DNA of 64,000 nucleotides. It comes from Berberis thunbergii (lineage: Eukaryota > Streptophyta > Magnoliopsida > Ranunculales > Berberidaceae). The stretch covers positions 1 through 64,000 of the forward strand of contig QNQO01001857.1 in NCBI GenBank assembly GCA_003290165.1, given 5' to 3'. Below, in pieces: positions 33,826 to 46,823 of the stretch. Each line of letters starts with the position of its first letter. The first letter of the stretch is position 1. Position numbers and translations under genes: made by a program. The notes below the pieces were generated by a model. It did not search any database, was not told where the DNA came from, and saw only the letters and a program-made list of their open reading frames with translations.

Positions 33826-34994
33826 TTTTTTTTTTAAATCACATTAGCTACGGGTTTCTTACCGTCGCTAATTAGTTTAATATATTTAAAAAAAAATTCA
33901 TGTTAGCTACGGTTCTAAAACCGTCGCTAAGCTATTTTTTAATTCTTTTTGTTTTTTAAAAATCACATTAGCTACGGTTTTCAAGCCGTCGCTAAGCTCT
34001 TTTTAAATTTTTTTTTTAAATCACATTAGCTACGGTCTTCAAGCCGTCACTAAGGTCTTTTAATAATTTTTTTTTAAATCACAAAAAAAACTTAGCTACG
34101 GGTTTCTTACCGTCGCTAATTAGTTTAATATATTTAAAAAAAAATTCATGTTAGCTACGGTTATAAAACCGTCGCTAAGCTATTTTTTTTTTATTTTTTT
34201 TTAGTTTTTTAAAAATCACATTAGCTACGGTTTTCAAGCCGTCGCTAAGCACTTTTTTTTTAAATCACATTAGCTACGGTCTTCAAGTCGTCGCTAAGGT
34301 CTTTTAAAAAAAAAATTAAAAAAATCAAAAAAAATCTTAGCTACGGGTTTCTTACTATCGCTAATTAGTTTAATATATTTTAAAAAAAATTCATGTTAGC
34401 TACGGTTATAAAACCATCGCTAAGCTATTTTTTTTTATTTTTTTAGTTTTTTAAAAATCACATTAGCTACGGTTTTCAAGCCGTCGCTAAGCTTTTTTTT
34501 TTTTTTTTTAAATCACATTAGCTACGGTCTACAAGCCGTCGCTAAGGTCTTTTAATAAAAATTTTAAAAAATCACAAAAAATCTTAGCTACGGGTTTCTT
34601 ACCATCGCTATTTAGTTTAATATATTTAAAAAAAATTCATTTTAGCTACGGTTATAAAACCATCGCTTAGCTATTTTTTTATTTTTTTAGTTTTTTAAAA
34701 ATCACATTAGCTACGGTTTTCAAGCCGTCGCTATGCTCTTTTTTTAATTTTTTTAAATCACATTAGCTACGGTCTTAAAGCCGTAGCTAAGGTCTTTTAA
34801 TAAAATTTTTTTAAGAAATCACAAAAAATCTTAGCTACGGGTTTCTTACCGTCGCTAATTAGTTTAATATATTTTAAAAAAAAATTCATGTTAGCTACGG
34901 TCATAAAACCGTCGCTAAGCTATTTTTTTTGTTTTTTAAAAATTACATTAGCAACGGTTTTCAAGCCATCGCTAAGCTCTTTTTTAATTTTTTA
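33826..34994. repeat. Hairpin minisatellite block 7, expanded by two tetramers
   Basis: About 19 monomers against 11 elsewhere. Class-1 monomers near 33848, 34096, 34342, 34588 and 34838 are spaced 246-250 bp. The added roughly 495 bp explains why this unit is 4230 bp long. It combines TTCTAAAA-type tetramers as in block 4 with TTATAAAA-type tetramers as in blocks 5-6. Confidence 0.9.
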
Positions 34995-35245
34995 GACCCT
35001 AGTTTCTATGGTTGCCAGATGGAATTGCTTTTCTATTTCCCATATAGAAATATATCTCTGATTTTCTTCTTTAGTGGTTTTTTTTATTTTTTGAAAAGAA
35101 AAGATCTTCTTCTTTAGTGTTGATTCATATTGTTTATTTTTTCCTATATATGCTAGAAAATTATGAAATCATATCTACAAAGTTTATGTAGAATTTTTTT
35201 ATTAGTAAAAAAATCTACTATAGTGATAAAAGTTCTAATTAGTTC

Positions 35246-35786
35246 TGATGCGTTCAAAACTTGGTCTCCCGTAAACCTAACCTGCAAAAAACAAATGTTA
35301 GATTGCCAAAGACCACTTGTTTGGTGGCTGAAGGCACTCCGATGCTTAAGTCAATAACTCTATTGGAAAATGAGATAAATCTAGACACAATTTAATTAAA
35401 ATTGCATACGTTTGTCGAATGTTCTCTTTCCCTTATATAATGGTCATTATTAATTCTCTGCGCAACTTAAGCATGTGAGGTTCCTCGAGGGGAGACGTTC
35501 TTTGTAACAGTCTCCTCTTTTATGAAGATGCGTCATTGGGGGAGTAGCTCCCTCCACGACTCTATTTCTCTGTAACGTTTCTCCTCTTTAAAAGAGAACT
35601 TTGTTGGGCCTGAATTTGGGCATCTGGTTATGATATGTTCTGATGGGCCCTATTTGGGCTTTTATAATTGGATCTGCCTTATTTGGGCTTCGTGAGTTGC
35701 TCCAGTCTTGGAATATTTAATCCTTGTGATGGGCGATCTATGCCATGCATATGGGATTTATGATAGTATTTTTTGATGTATTATCA
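35246..35786 (-). mobile_element. LTR B, copy 7
   Basis: Ends intact; 'ggatctgcc' for 'ggatccgcc' and 'gcgcaactt' for 'gcgcgactt'. Confidence 0.72.
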
Positions 35787-36117
35787 GTTACTCTCCCCTT
35801 AGTTAGTGGGTATGCTGACGTGGCCACTAACTCGACGACGGTTGGACTTTCGATTTCATCATTGCACTACATTTATTGCTGTTAGCAGCTTTTAATGAGG
35901 TTGGTATTCTGATATCTCGTTCATACGTTCGTTTTCGCTCGCATTTTATAATTTCATGCAGCTATCATATCTTGCACATTGTCCTATGAGCAGCATCTTC
36001 ATTGATTGGCTCTATAAAAGGGGGCGTGATAGCTTTGTTTTTTTGAAGCTATCTTTGAAAATAGGCTTTATTTATTCTCTATCTTCTTTGCTATTTTCGT
36101 TCCTTCATTCATTTTCA

Positions 36118-36996
36118 ATGTCTACCAGCAATATACTAGATGGTGAGGAGAGTGTTTGTTCCGAGTACTCTCTGCCATCCGACCTCGAGATTGTTCTTCT
36201 TAGGCATAACGACAATCCTTGTCATCCAAGGACTGGTTATATCATACTTTATCTCGTGTTTTTTGAGTCTGGTCTTCGATTTCCACTCTCCAGAGATATT
36301 TTGGTACTATTTAGATTTTCTAGCCATTCCTCCTGCTCAAATAGTTCTCAAAGGTTGGAGGGTGATGGTTTCTACTTATGCAAGAACCATTCTCACTGGC
36401 ATTTCCTTGACTGTTAGGGTTTTGCATTCGATGGTTGGACTTGTGGTGACCAAGAATATTTGTTTTCTCCACTCTCCTATCTATTTTGGGAAACTTAACG
36501 ATGACTATAAGGACTGGTCGAGGTCTTGGTTTTATGCTTCCATGAAATCTGGCCATTTCAATTTACAAGGTCGATAGATTATTCGGTCGTTCCAAGTCCC
36601 CAACAAATGGAAGGATCTGCAATTGTCCGTGGAAGAACATATGATTAGTGACCTTTTTTAAAGCTTCATGTGGTTGTTGTGGAGTCATTCCTTATTGAGG
36701 ATGTTGTGGCGCATAGTGGCTTGTACACTATGAACAAGGCGAAATGGTCTTTGGTTACTGAATCTCGAGCTGATGAAATTGTTGTTCGTGTTGTTCCCGT
36801 TGGTGTTAGTGATGCTAGCATTGATGGGAAAATGAGCTCTGACATGGTTGTTACATATCTCGATGCTCCTGTTAGCATTAGTGTTGCTGGCCCGACCACT
36901 AGAAAGAGGAAGGTTCTGGTCTTCAAACTTAATCAGTTAGTTGATCTGCATCTAAAGTGTAAACTTTTCCATGTCTCCCATTGTGAGTTGTTGTAA
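36118..36996 (+). pseudogene. Antisense ORF, copy 7
   Basis: Shares a substitution (gtgtttgttcc) with copy 8 only. Private: SSCSNSS and RKRKVLVF. Confidence 0.7.
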
Positions 36997-37244
36997 TGGC
37001 TCTTCTAGTTCCGTTCGATGATGTTGACGCTCCTATTTTGGTATAGATTAGCTCGAGTGGGCGGTACCACTAGTCATTTTTTGATCGGCCGGTTTGTTCA
37101 TTTTATCTAGTGTAAGGCGTATATTAGTTTTCTGGGTTGTTTTTTGATCCCGCAGCGACGTGTACCTTCTATTTCCCTTTGGACTGCTTGTCTGGTAGCT
37201 CGACAAATTCCTTAAGTCGCCTATTTGAATCCAGTGCTCAAGAT

Positions 37245-37600
37245 TCACTTGCTGAAGTTCTGCAGGAACTTTGTTATTTCCTCGAACGTGTGGTTGGCAG
37301 ATTTTTGTTGTGGTGCTGCTTGGACATGGTCGGCGGATTGAACACGTTCTTGGGTGAGTTTGTCCACCACTTTGATCATAAGATCCATCTGGGTCATAAT
37401 TGATCCACGCGGGGATCCGTGGCGGTGCCGCCAAATGTTTGAGATGGTTGGGCTACCACTTCATGCTGTAACTCTCTGTTACCAGGCATGGTTGGCTCGG
37501 TTATTGTTGGGTTTGTAGTATGCGCTAACGGTAACTCAACTTTTCCGGTTGAATGGTTGTCTTGATTGTTGCTAGGTTGAAGATCTGTAGAATGTTCCAT
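37245..37600 (-). pseudogene. gag N-terminus, copy 8
   Basis: Shares 'gcagatttttgttg' with copy 9; 'catgctgtaac' is private. Confidence 0.65.
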
Positions 37601-37687
37601 CTGTTCTAAGAAATTTTTAATCGCGGATTAAAATTGAGGAAGTTTCCTACTACAAACTCTCAACGTTCCCCACGGACGGCGCCAAAC

Positions 37688-38052
37688 TGATGCGTCCAAA
37701 ATCTGGTCTCCTGTAAACCTGACCTGCAAACAAATGTTAGATTGCCAAATATCACCTGTTTGGTAGGTCGAAAGCACTCCAATGCTTAAGTCAATAACTC
37801 TGTTGGAGATGAAGATAAATCTGGACAGAACTCAGTTAAAATTGCATACCTTTGTCGAATGGTCATTTTACCTTATATAATTACCGTTATTGATTCTCTG
37901 TGCGACTTAAGCATGTGAGGCTCCTCGAGGGGAGATGTTCTTTGTAATAGTCTCCTCCTTTATGAAGATGTGTCATTGGGGGAGTAACTCCTTTTACGAC
38001 TCTTTTTCTCTTTAATGTTCCTCCTCGAGGGGAGACGTTCTTTGTAATACTC
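37688..38052 (-). mobile_element. LTR A, copy 8
   Basis: Intact PBS; one A missing in 'ctgcaaacaaatg'. Confidence 0.75.
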
Positions 38053-38721
38053 TTTTTTTAAATCACATTAGCTACGGGTTTCTTACCGTCGCTAATTAGT
38101 TTAATATATTTAAAAAAAATTCATGTTAGCTACGGTTCTAAAACCGTTGCTAAGCTATTTTTTAATTCTTTTTGTTTTTTAAAAATCACATTAGATACGG
38201 TTTTCAAGCCGTCGCTAAGCTCTTTTTAAATTTTTTTTTAAATCACATTAGCTACGGTCTTCAAGCCGTCACTAAGGTCTTTTAATAAATTTTTTTTTTA
38301 AATCACAATAAAAACTTAGCTACGGGTTTCTTACCGTCGCTAATTAGTTTAATATATTTAAAAGAAAATTCATGTTAGCTACGGTTATAAAACCGTCGCT
38401 AAGCTATTTTTTTATTTTTTTTGTTTTCTAAAAATCACATTAGCTACGGTTTTCAAGCCGTCGCTAAGCTCTTTTTTTTTTAAATCACATTAGCTACGGT
38501 CTTCAAGCCGTCGCTAAGGTCTTTTAATAATTTTTTTTAAAAAAATCACAAAAAATCTTAGCTACGGGTTTCTTACCGTCGCTAATTAGTTTAATATATT
38601 TTTAAAAAAATTCATGTTAGCTACGGTCTTAAAACCGTCGCTAAGCTATTTTTTTTGTTTTTTAAAAATTACATTAGCAACGGTTTTCAAGCCATCGCTA
38701 AGCTCTTTTTTAAATTTTTTA
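38053..38721. repeat. Hairpin minisatellite block 8
   Basis: Eleven monomers; the last class-3 arm reads TTAGCAACGG, as in blocks 7 and 9. Confidence 0.9.
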
Positions 38722-38972
38722 GACCCTAGTTTCTATGGTTGCCAGATGGAATTGCTTTTCTATTTCCCATATAGAAATATATCTCTGATTTTCTTCTTTA
38801 GTGGTTTTTTTTATTTTTTGAAAAGAAAAGATCTTCTTCTTTAGTGTTGATTCATATTGTTTATTTTTTCCTATATATGCTAGAAAATTTTGAAATCATA
38901 TCTACAGAGTTTATGTAGAATTTTTTTATTAGTAAAAAAATCTACTATAGTGATAAAAGTTCTGATTAGTTC

Positions 38973-39513
38973 TGATGCGTTCAAAATTTGGTCTCCCGTA
39001 AACCTAACTTGCAAAAAACAAATGTTAGATTGCCAAAGACCACTTGTTTGGTGGCTGAAGGCACTCCGATGCTTAAGTCAATAACTCTATTGGAAAATGA
39101 GATAAATCTAGACACAATTTAATTAAAATTGCATACGTTTGTCGAATGTTCTCTTTCCCTTATATAATGGTCATTATTAATTCTCTGCGCGACTTAAGCA
39201 TGTGAGGTTCCTCGAGGGGAGACGTTCTTTGTAACAGTCTCCTCTTTTATGAAGATGCGTCATTGGGGGAGTAGCTCCCTCCACGACTCTATTTCTCTGT
39301 AACGTTTCTCCTCTTTAAAAGAGAACTTTGTTAGGCCTGAATTTGGGCATCTGGTTATGATATGTTCTGATTGACCCTATTTGGGCTTTTATAATTGGAT
39401 CCGCCTTATTTGGGCTTCGTGAGTTGCTCCAGTCTTGGAATATTTAATCCTTGTGATGGGCGATCTCTGCCATGCATATGGGATTTATGATAGTATTTTT
39501 TGATGTATTATCA
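38973..39513 (-). mobile_element. LTR B, copy 8
   Basis: Ends intact; the 'gatgggccc' box has become 'gattgaccc'. Confidence 0.72.
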
Positions 39514-39844
39514 GTTACTCTCCCCTTAGTTAGTGGGTATGCTGACGTGGCCACTAACTCCACGACGGTTGGACTTTCGATTTCATCATTGCACTACATT
39601 TAATGCTGTTAGCAGCTTTTAATGAGGTTGGTATTCTGATATCTCATTCATACGTTCGTTTTCGCTCGCATTTTATAATTTCATGCAGCTATCATATCTT
39701 GCACATTGTCCTATGAGCAGCATCTTCATTGATTGGCTCTATAAAAGGGGGCGTGATAGCTTTGTTTTTTTGAAGCTATCTTTGAAAATAGGCTTTATTT
39801 ATTCTCTATCTTCTTTGCTATTTTCGTTCCTTCATTCATTTTCA

Positions 39845-40723
39845 ATGTCTACCAGCAATATACTAGATGGTGAGGAGAGTGTTTGTTCCGAGTACTCTCT
39901 GCCATCCGACCTCGAGATTGTTCTTCTTCGGCATAACGACAATCCTTGTCATCCAAGGACTGGTTATATCATACTTTATCTCGTGTTTTTTGAGTCTGGT
40001 CTTCGATTTCCACTCTCCAGAGATATTTTGGTACTATTTAGATTTTCTAGCCATTCCTCCTGCCCAAATAGTTCTCAAAGGTTGGAGGGTGATGGTTTCT
40101 ACTTATGCAAGAGCCATTCTCACTGGCATTTCCTTGACTGTTAGGGTTTTGCATTCGATGGTTGGACTTGTGGTGACCAAGAATATTTGTTTTCTCCACT
40201 CTCCTATCTATTTTGGGAAACTTAACGATGACTATAAGGACTGGTCGAGGTCTTGGTTTTATGCTTCCATGAAATCTGGCCATTTCAATTTACAAGGTCG
40301 ATAGATTATTCGGTCGTTCCAAGTCCCCAACAAATGGAAGGATCTGCAATTGTCCGTGGAAGAACATATGATTAGTGACCTTTTTTAAAGCTTCATGTGG
40401 TTGTTGTGGAGTCATTCCTTATTGAGGATGTTGTGGCGCATAGTGGCTTGTACACTATGAACAAGGCGAAATGGTCTTTGGTTACTGAATCTCGAGCTGA
40501 TGAAATTGTTGTTCGTGTTGTTCCCGTTGGTGTTAGTGATGCTAGCATTGATGGGAAAATGAGCTCTGACATGGTTGTTACATATCTCGATGCTCCTGTT
40601 AGCATTAGTGTTGCTGGCCCGACCACTAGAAAGAGGAAGCTTCTGGTCTTCAAACTTAATCAGTTAGTTGATCTGCATCTAAAGTGTAAACTTTTCCATG
40701 TCTCCCATTGTGAGTTGTTGTAA
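39845..40723 (+). pseudogene. Antisense ORF, copy 8
   Basis: Frame breaks as in copy 1; private 'cttcttcggcat'. Confidence 0.7.
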
Positions 40724-40973
40724 TGGCTCTTCTAGTTCCGTTCGATGATGTTGACGCTCCTATTTTGGTATAGAATAGCTCGAGTGGGCGGTAGCACTAG
40801 TCATTTTTTTGATCGGCCAGTTTGTTCATTTTATCTAGTGTAAGGCGTATATTAGTTTTCTGGGTTGTTTTTTTGATCCCGCAGCGACGTGTACCTTCGA
40901 TTTCCCTTTGGACTGCTTGTCTGGTAGCTCGACGAATTCCTTAAGTCGCCTATTTGAATCCAGTGCTCAAGAT

Positions 40974-41329
40974 TCACTTGCTGAAGTTCTGCAGGAACTT
41001 TGTTATTTCCTCGAACGTGTGCTTGGCAGATTTTTGTTGTGGTGCTGCTTGGACATGGTCGGCGGATTGAACACGTTCTTGGGTGAGTTTGTCCACCACT
41101 TTGATCATAAGATATATTTGGGTCATAATTGATCCTCGCGGGGATCCGTGGCGGTGCCGCCAAATGTTTGAGATGGTTGGGCTACCACTTCATGTTGTAA
41201 CTCTCTGTTACCAGGCATGGTTGGCTCGGTTATTGTTGGGTTTGTAGTATGCGCTAACGGTAACTCAACTTTTATCGTTGAATGGTTGTCTTGATTGTTG
41301 CTAGGTTGAAGATCTGTAGAATGTTCCAT
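40974..41329 (-). pseudogene. gag N-terminus, copy 9
   Basis: More diverged than its neighbours: HSTIKVELP and DPREDQL, and 'gatatatttgggtc' near 41111. Confidence 0.65.
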
Positions 41330-41416
41330 CTGTTCTAAGAACTTTTTAATCGCGGATTAAAATTGAGGAAGTTTCCTACTACAAACTCTCAACGTTCCCC
41401 ACGGACGGCGCCAAAC

Positions 41417-41782
41417 TGATGCGACCAAAATCTGGTCTCCTGTAAACCTGACCTGCAAAACAAATGTTAGATTGCCAAATATCACCTGTTTGGTAGGTCG
41501 AAAGCACTCCAATTCTTAAGTCAATAACTCTGTTGGAGATGAAGATAAATCTGGACAGAACTCAGTTAAAATTGCATACCTTTGTCGAATGGTCATTTTA
41601 CCTTATATAATTACTGTTATTGATTCTCTGTGCGACTTAAGCATGTGAGGCTCCTCGAGGGGAGACGTTCTTTGTAATAGTCTCCTCCTTTATGAAGATG
41701 TGTCAATGGGGGAGTAACTCCTTTTACGACTCTTTTTCTCTTTAATGTTCCTCCTCGAGGGGAGACGTTCTTTGTAATACTC
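41417..41782 (-). mobile_element. LTR A, copy 9
   Basis: Intact PBS; 3' end reads TGGTCGCATCA on the minus strand (one substitution). Confidence 0.75.
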
Positions 41783-42444
41783 TTTTTTTTAAATCACATT
41801 AGCTACGGGTTTCTTACCGTCGCTAATTAGTTTAATATATTTAAAAAAAATTCATGTTAGCTACGGTTCTAAAACCGTCGCTAAGCTATTTTTTAATTCT
41901 TTTTGTTTTTTAAAAATCACATTAGCTATGGTTTTCAAGCCGTCGCTATGCTCTTTTTAAATTATTTTTTTTAAATCACATTAGCTACGGTCTTAAAGCC
42001 GTCACTAAGGTCTTTTAATAATTTTTTTTTTAAATCACAATAAAAACTTAGCTACGGGTTTCTTACCGTCGCTAATTAGTTTAATATATTTAAAAAAAAA
42101 TTCATGTTAGCTACGGTTATAAAACCGTCGCTAAGCTATTTTTTTTTGTTTTCTAAAAATCACATTAGCTACGGTTTTCAAGCCGTCGCTAAGCTCTTTT
42201 TTTTTAAATCACATTAGCTACGGTCTTCAAGCCGTCGCTAAGGTCTTTTAATAAATTTTTTTAAAAAAATCACAAAAAATCTTAGCTATGGGTTTCTTAC
42301 CGTCGCTAATTAGTTTAATATATTTGTAAAAAAAATTCATGTTAGCTACTGTCATAAAACCGTCGCTAAGCTATTTTTTTGTTTTTTAAAATTACATTAG
42401 CAACGGTTTTCAAGCCATCGCTAAGCTCTTTTTTAAATTTTTTA
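41783..42444. repeat. Hairpin minisatellite block 9
   Basis: Eleven monomers; the last block followed by the spacer. Confidence 0.9.
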
Positions 42445-42693
42445 GATCCTAGTTTCTATGGTTGCCAGATGGAATTGCTTTTCTATTTCCCATATAGAAA
42501 TATATCTCTGATTTTCTTCTTTAGTGGTTTTTTTTATTTTTTGAAAAGAAAAGATCTTCTTCTTTAGTGTTGATTCATATTGTTTATTTTTCCTATATAT
42601 GCTAGAAAATTATGAAATCATATCTACAGAGTTTATGTAGAATTTTTTTATTAGTAAAAAATCTACTATAGTGGTAAAAGTTCTGATTAGTTC

Positions 42694-43234
42694 TGATGCG
42701 TTCAAAATTTGGTCTCCCGTAAACCTAACCTGCAAAAAACAAATGTTAGATTGCCAAAGACCACTTGTTTGGTGGCTGAAGGCACTCCGATGCTTAAGTC
42801 AATAACTCTATTGGAAAATGAGATAAATCTAGACACAATTTAATTAAAATTGCATACGTTTGTCGAATGTTCTCTTTCCCTTATATAATGGTCATTATTA
42901 ATTCTCTGCGCGACTTAAGCATGTGAGGTTCCTCAAGGGGAGACGTTCTTTGTAACAGTCTCCTATTTTATGAAGATGCGTCATTGGGGGAGTAGCTCCC
43001 TCCACGACTCTATTTCTCTGTAACGTTTCTCCTCTTTAAAATAGAACTTTGTTGGGCCTGAATTTGGGCATCTGGTAATGATATGTTCTGATGGACCCTA
43101 TTTGGGCTTTTATAATTGGATCCGCCTTATTTGGGCTTCGTGAGTTGCTCCAGTCTTGGAATATTTAATCCTTGTGATGGGCGATCTCTGCCATGCATAT
43201 GGGATTTAAAATAGTATTTTTTGATGTATTATCA
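42694..43234 (-). mobile_element. LTR B, copy 9 (last)
   Basis: Ends intact; 'ctcaagg' for 'ctcgagg' and 'gatggaccc'. No LTR B occurs after this one. Confidence 0.72.
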
Positions 43235-43565
43235 GTTACTCTCCCCTTAGTTAGTGGGTATGCTGACGTGGCCACTAACTCGACGACGGTTGGACTTTCG
43301 ATTTCATCATTGCACTACATTTAATGTTGTTAGCAGCTTTTAATGAGGTTGGTATTCTGATATCTCGTTCATACGTTCGTTTTCGCTCGCATTTTATAAT
43401 TTCATGCAGCTATCATATCTTGCACATTGTCCTATGAGCAGTATCTTCATTGATTGGCTCTATAAAAGGGGGCGTGATAGCTTTGTTTTTTTGAAGCTAT
43501 CTTTGAAAATAGGCTTTATTTATTCTCTATCTTCTTTGCTATTTTCGTTCCTTCATTCATTTTCA

Positions 43566-44057
43566 ATGTCTACCAGCAATATACTAGATGGTGAGGAGAG
43601 TGTCTGTTCCGAGTACTCTCTACCATCCGACCTCGAGATTGTTCTTCTTAGGCATAACGACAATCCTTGTCATCCAAGGACTAGTTATATCATACTTTAT
43701 CCCGTGCTTTTTGAGTCTGGTCTTCGATTTCCCCTCTCCAGAGATATTTTGGTACTATTTAGATTTTCTAGCCATTCCTCCTACCCAAATAGTTCTCAAA
43801 GGTTGGAGGGTGATGGTTTCTACTTATGCAAGAGCCATTCTCACTGGCATTTCCTTGACTGTTAGGATTTTGCATTCGATGGTTGGACTTGTGGTGACCA
43901 AGAATATTTGTTTTCTCCACTCTTCTATCTATTTTGGGAAACTTAACGATGACTATAAGGACTGGTCGAGGTCTTGGTTTTATGCTTCCATGAAATCTGG
44001 CCATTTCAATTTACGAGGTCTATAGATTATTCGGTCTCCCATTGTGAGTTGTTGTAA
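43566..44057 (+). pseudogene. Antisense ORF, copy 9, with 387-bp internal deletion
   Basis: Sequence jumps at about 44034 from 'attcggtc', just after the NLRGL stop, to 'tcccattgtgagttg' near the ORF end, removing about 387 bp including the RKRK segment. Both sides share GTC, so a short-homology deletion is likely. It has more private changes than other copies (PRTSYIILYPVLF, SSYPNSS). Confidence 0.7.
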
Positions 44058-44308
44058 TGGCTCTTCTAGTTCCGTTCGATGATGTTGACGCTCCTATTTT
44101 GGTATAGATTAGCTCGAGTGGGCGGTACCACTAGTCATTTTTTTGATCGGCCAGTTTGTTCATTTTATCTAGTGTAAGGTGTATATTAGTTTTCTGGGTT
44201 GTTTTTTTTGATCCCGTAGCGACGTGTACCTTCTATTTCCCTTTGGACTGCTTGTCTGGTAGCTCGACGAATTCCTTAAGTCGCCTATTTGAATCAAGTG
44301 CTCAAGAT

Positions 44309-44664
44309 TCACTTGCTGAAGTTCTGCAGGAACTTTGTTATTTCCTCGGACGTGTGGTTGGCAGAGTTTTGTTGTCGTGCTGCTTGGACATGGTCGGCGG
44401 ATTGAACACGTTCTTGGGTGAGTTTGTCCACCACTTTGATCATAAGATCCATCTGGGTCATAATTGATCCACGCGGGGATCCGTGGCGGTGCCGCCAAAT
44501 GTTTGAGATGGTTGGGCTACCACTTCATGTTGTAACTCTCTGTTACCAGGCATGGTTGGCTCGGTTATTGTTGGGTTTGTAGTATGCGCTAACGGTAACT
44601 CAACTTTTCCCGTTGAATGGTTGTCTTGATTGTTGCTAGGTTGAAGTTGTGTAGAATGTTCCAT
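44309..44664 (-). pseudogene. gag N-terminus, copy 10 (last with distal half)
   Basis: MEHSTQLQPSN start; the distal half is intact in length. Confidence 0.65.
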
Positions 44665-44751
44665 TTGGTCTAAGAACTTTTTAATCGCGGATTAAAATTG
44701 AGGAAGTTTTCTACTACAAACTCTCAACGTTCCCCACGGACGGCGCCAAAC

Positions 44752-45117
44752 TGATGCGTCCAAAATCTGGTCTCCTGTAAACCTGACCTGCAAAACAAAT
44801 GTTAGATTGCCAAATATCACCTATTTGGTAGGTCGAAAGCACTCCAATGCTTAAGTCAATAACTTTGTTGGAGATGAAGATAAATCTGGACAGAACTCAG
44901 TTAAAATTGCATACCTTTGTCGAATGGTCATTTTACCTTATATAATTATCGTTATTGATTCTCTGTGCGACTTAAGCATGTGAGGCTCCTCGAGGGGAGA
45001 CGTTCTTTGTAATAGTCTCCTCCTTTATGAAGATGTGTCATTGGGGGAGTAACTCCTTTTACGACTCTTTTTCTGTTTAATTTTCCTCCTCGAGGGGAGA
45101 CGTTCTTTGTAATACTC
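44752..45117 (-). mobile_element. LTR A, copy 10
   Basis: Intact PBS; 'tttctgtttaattttcc' variant near the right end. Confidence 0.75.
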
Positions 45118-46143
45118 TTTTTTTTAAATCACATTAGCAACGGGTTTCTTACCGTTGCTAATTAGTTTAATATATTTTTTTTTAAAATTCATGTTAGCTA
45201 CGGTTCTAAAACCGTCGCTAGGCTATTTTTTAATTTTTTTGTTTTTTAAAAATCACATTAGCTACGGTTTTCAAGCCGTCGCTAAGCTCTTTTTAATTTT
45301 TTTTTTTAAATCACATTAGCTACGGTCTTCAAGCCGTCGCTAAGGTCTTTTGATAAATTTTTTTTTTTAAATCACAAAAAAATCTTAGCTACGGGTTTCT
45401 TACCGTCGCTAATTAGTTTAATATATTTAAAAAAAAATTCATGTTAGCTCCGGTTATACAACCGTCGCTAAGCTATTTTTTTTATTTTTTTTGTTTTTTA
45501 AAAATCACATTAGCTACGGGTTTCAAGCCGTCGCTAAGCACTTTTTTTTATTTTTTTTTAAATCACATTAGCTACAGTCTTCAAGTCGTCGCTAAGGTCT
45601 TTTAATAATTTTTTTTTAAAAATCACAAAAAATCTTAGCTACGGGTTTCTTACCGTCGCTAATTAGTTTAAAATATTTTTAAAAAAAAATTCATGTTAGC
45701 TACGGTTATAAAACCGTCGCTAAGCTATTTTTTTTATTTTTTTTGTTTTTTAAAAATCACATTAGCTACGGTTTTCAAGCCGTCGCTAAGCTCTTTTTTT
45801 AATTTTTTTTTAAATCACATTAGCTACGGTCTTCAAGCCGTCGCTAAGGTCTTTTAATAAATTTTTTTAAAAAATCACAAAAAATCGTAGCTACGGTTTT
45901 CTTACCGTCTCTAATTAGTCTCCTCCTTTATGAAGATGTGTCATTGGGGGAGTAACTCCTTTTACGACTCTTTTTCTCTTTAATGTTCCTCCTCGAGGGG
46001 AGACGTTCTTTGTAATACTCTTTTTTTTAAATCACATTAGCTACGGGTTCTTACCGTCGATAATTAGTTTTATATATTTTTTTTAAAAATTCATGTTAGC
46101 TACTACTCTAAAACCGTTACTAAGCTATTTTTTAATTTTTTTT
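45118..46143. repeat. Hairpin block 10 with embedded LTR fragment
   Basis: The first block that ends in an LTR A fragment (45919-46020) and a short second run of hairpins, without a spacer. The class-1 core before the fragment is altered (CTACGGTTTTCTTACCGTCT). It marks the change from full to reduced units. Confidence 0.88.
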
Positions 46144-46370
46144 GATCATAAGATCCATCTGGGTCATAATTGATCCACGCGGGGATCCGTGGCGGTGCCG
46201 CCAAATGTTTGAGATGGTTGGGCTACCACTTCATGTTGTAACTCTCTGTTACCAGGCATGGTTGGCTCGGTTATTGTTGGGTTTGTAGTATGCGCTAACG
46301 GTAACTCAACTTTTCCCGTTGAATGGTTGTCTTGATTGTTGCTAGGTTGAAGATCTGTAGAATGTTCCAT
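46144..46370 (-). pseudogene. gag N-terminus, copy 11 (truncated)
   Basis: Keeps only MEHSTDL to the region just past VDQL; the left edge joins a T-run of the hairpin block. Confidence 0.65.
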
Positions 46371-46457
46371 CTGTTCTAAGAACTTTTTAATCGCGGATTA
46401 AAATTGAGGAATTTTCCTACTACAAACTCTCAACGTTCCCCACGGACGGCGCCAAAC

Positions 46458-46823
46458 TGATGCGTCCAAAATCTGGTCTCCTGTAAACCTGACCTGCAAA
46501 ACAAATGTTAGATTGCCAAATATCACCTGTTTGGTAGGTCGAAAGCACTCCAATGCTTAAGTCAATAACTCTGTTGGAGATGAAGATAAATCTGGACAGA
46601 ACTCAGTTAAAATTGCATACCTTTGTCGAATGGTCATTTTACCTTATATAATTATCGTTATTGATTCTCTGTGCGACTTAAGCATGTGAGGCTCCTCGAG
46701 GGGAGACGTTCTTTGTAATAGTCTCCTCCGTTATGAAGATGCGTCATTGGGGGAGTAACTCCTTTTACGACTCTTTTTCTCTTGAATGTTCCTCCTCGAG
46801 GGGAGACGTTCTTTGTAATACTC
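46458..46823 (-). mobile_element. LTR A, copy 11
   Basis: Intact PBS; gag leader shows 'ggaattttcc', which also occurs in copies 12-17 but not in copies 1-10 or 18. Confidence 0.75.

Larger units (their letters stand above)
10724..46143 (-). repeat. Tandem array of a 3.73-kb retrotransposon-derived unit (1 partial + 9 copies)
   Basis: Unit starts, taken at the left edge of LTR B, are 12344, 16084, 19822, 23554, 27289, 31016, 35246, 38973 and 42694. Spacings are 3740, 3738, 3732, 3735, 3727, 4230, 3727 and 3721 bp. The partial copy 10724-12343 begins where the CACTA terminus ends. Unit order on the plus strand is LTR B, antisense-ORF promoter and ORF, gag start (minus), PBS, LTR A, hairpin minisatellite, spacer. 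Long matching stretches with scattered substitutions show recent head-to-tail amplification. LTRs, PBS, gag and polypurine tract agree on a minus-strand element, so the antisense ORF reads plus. No protease, reverse transcriptase, RNase H or integrase is present, so the element is non-autonomous. Confidence 0.9.
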
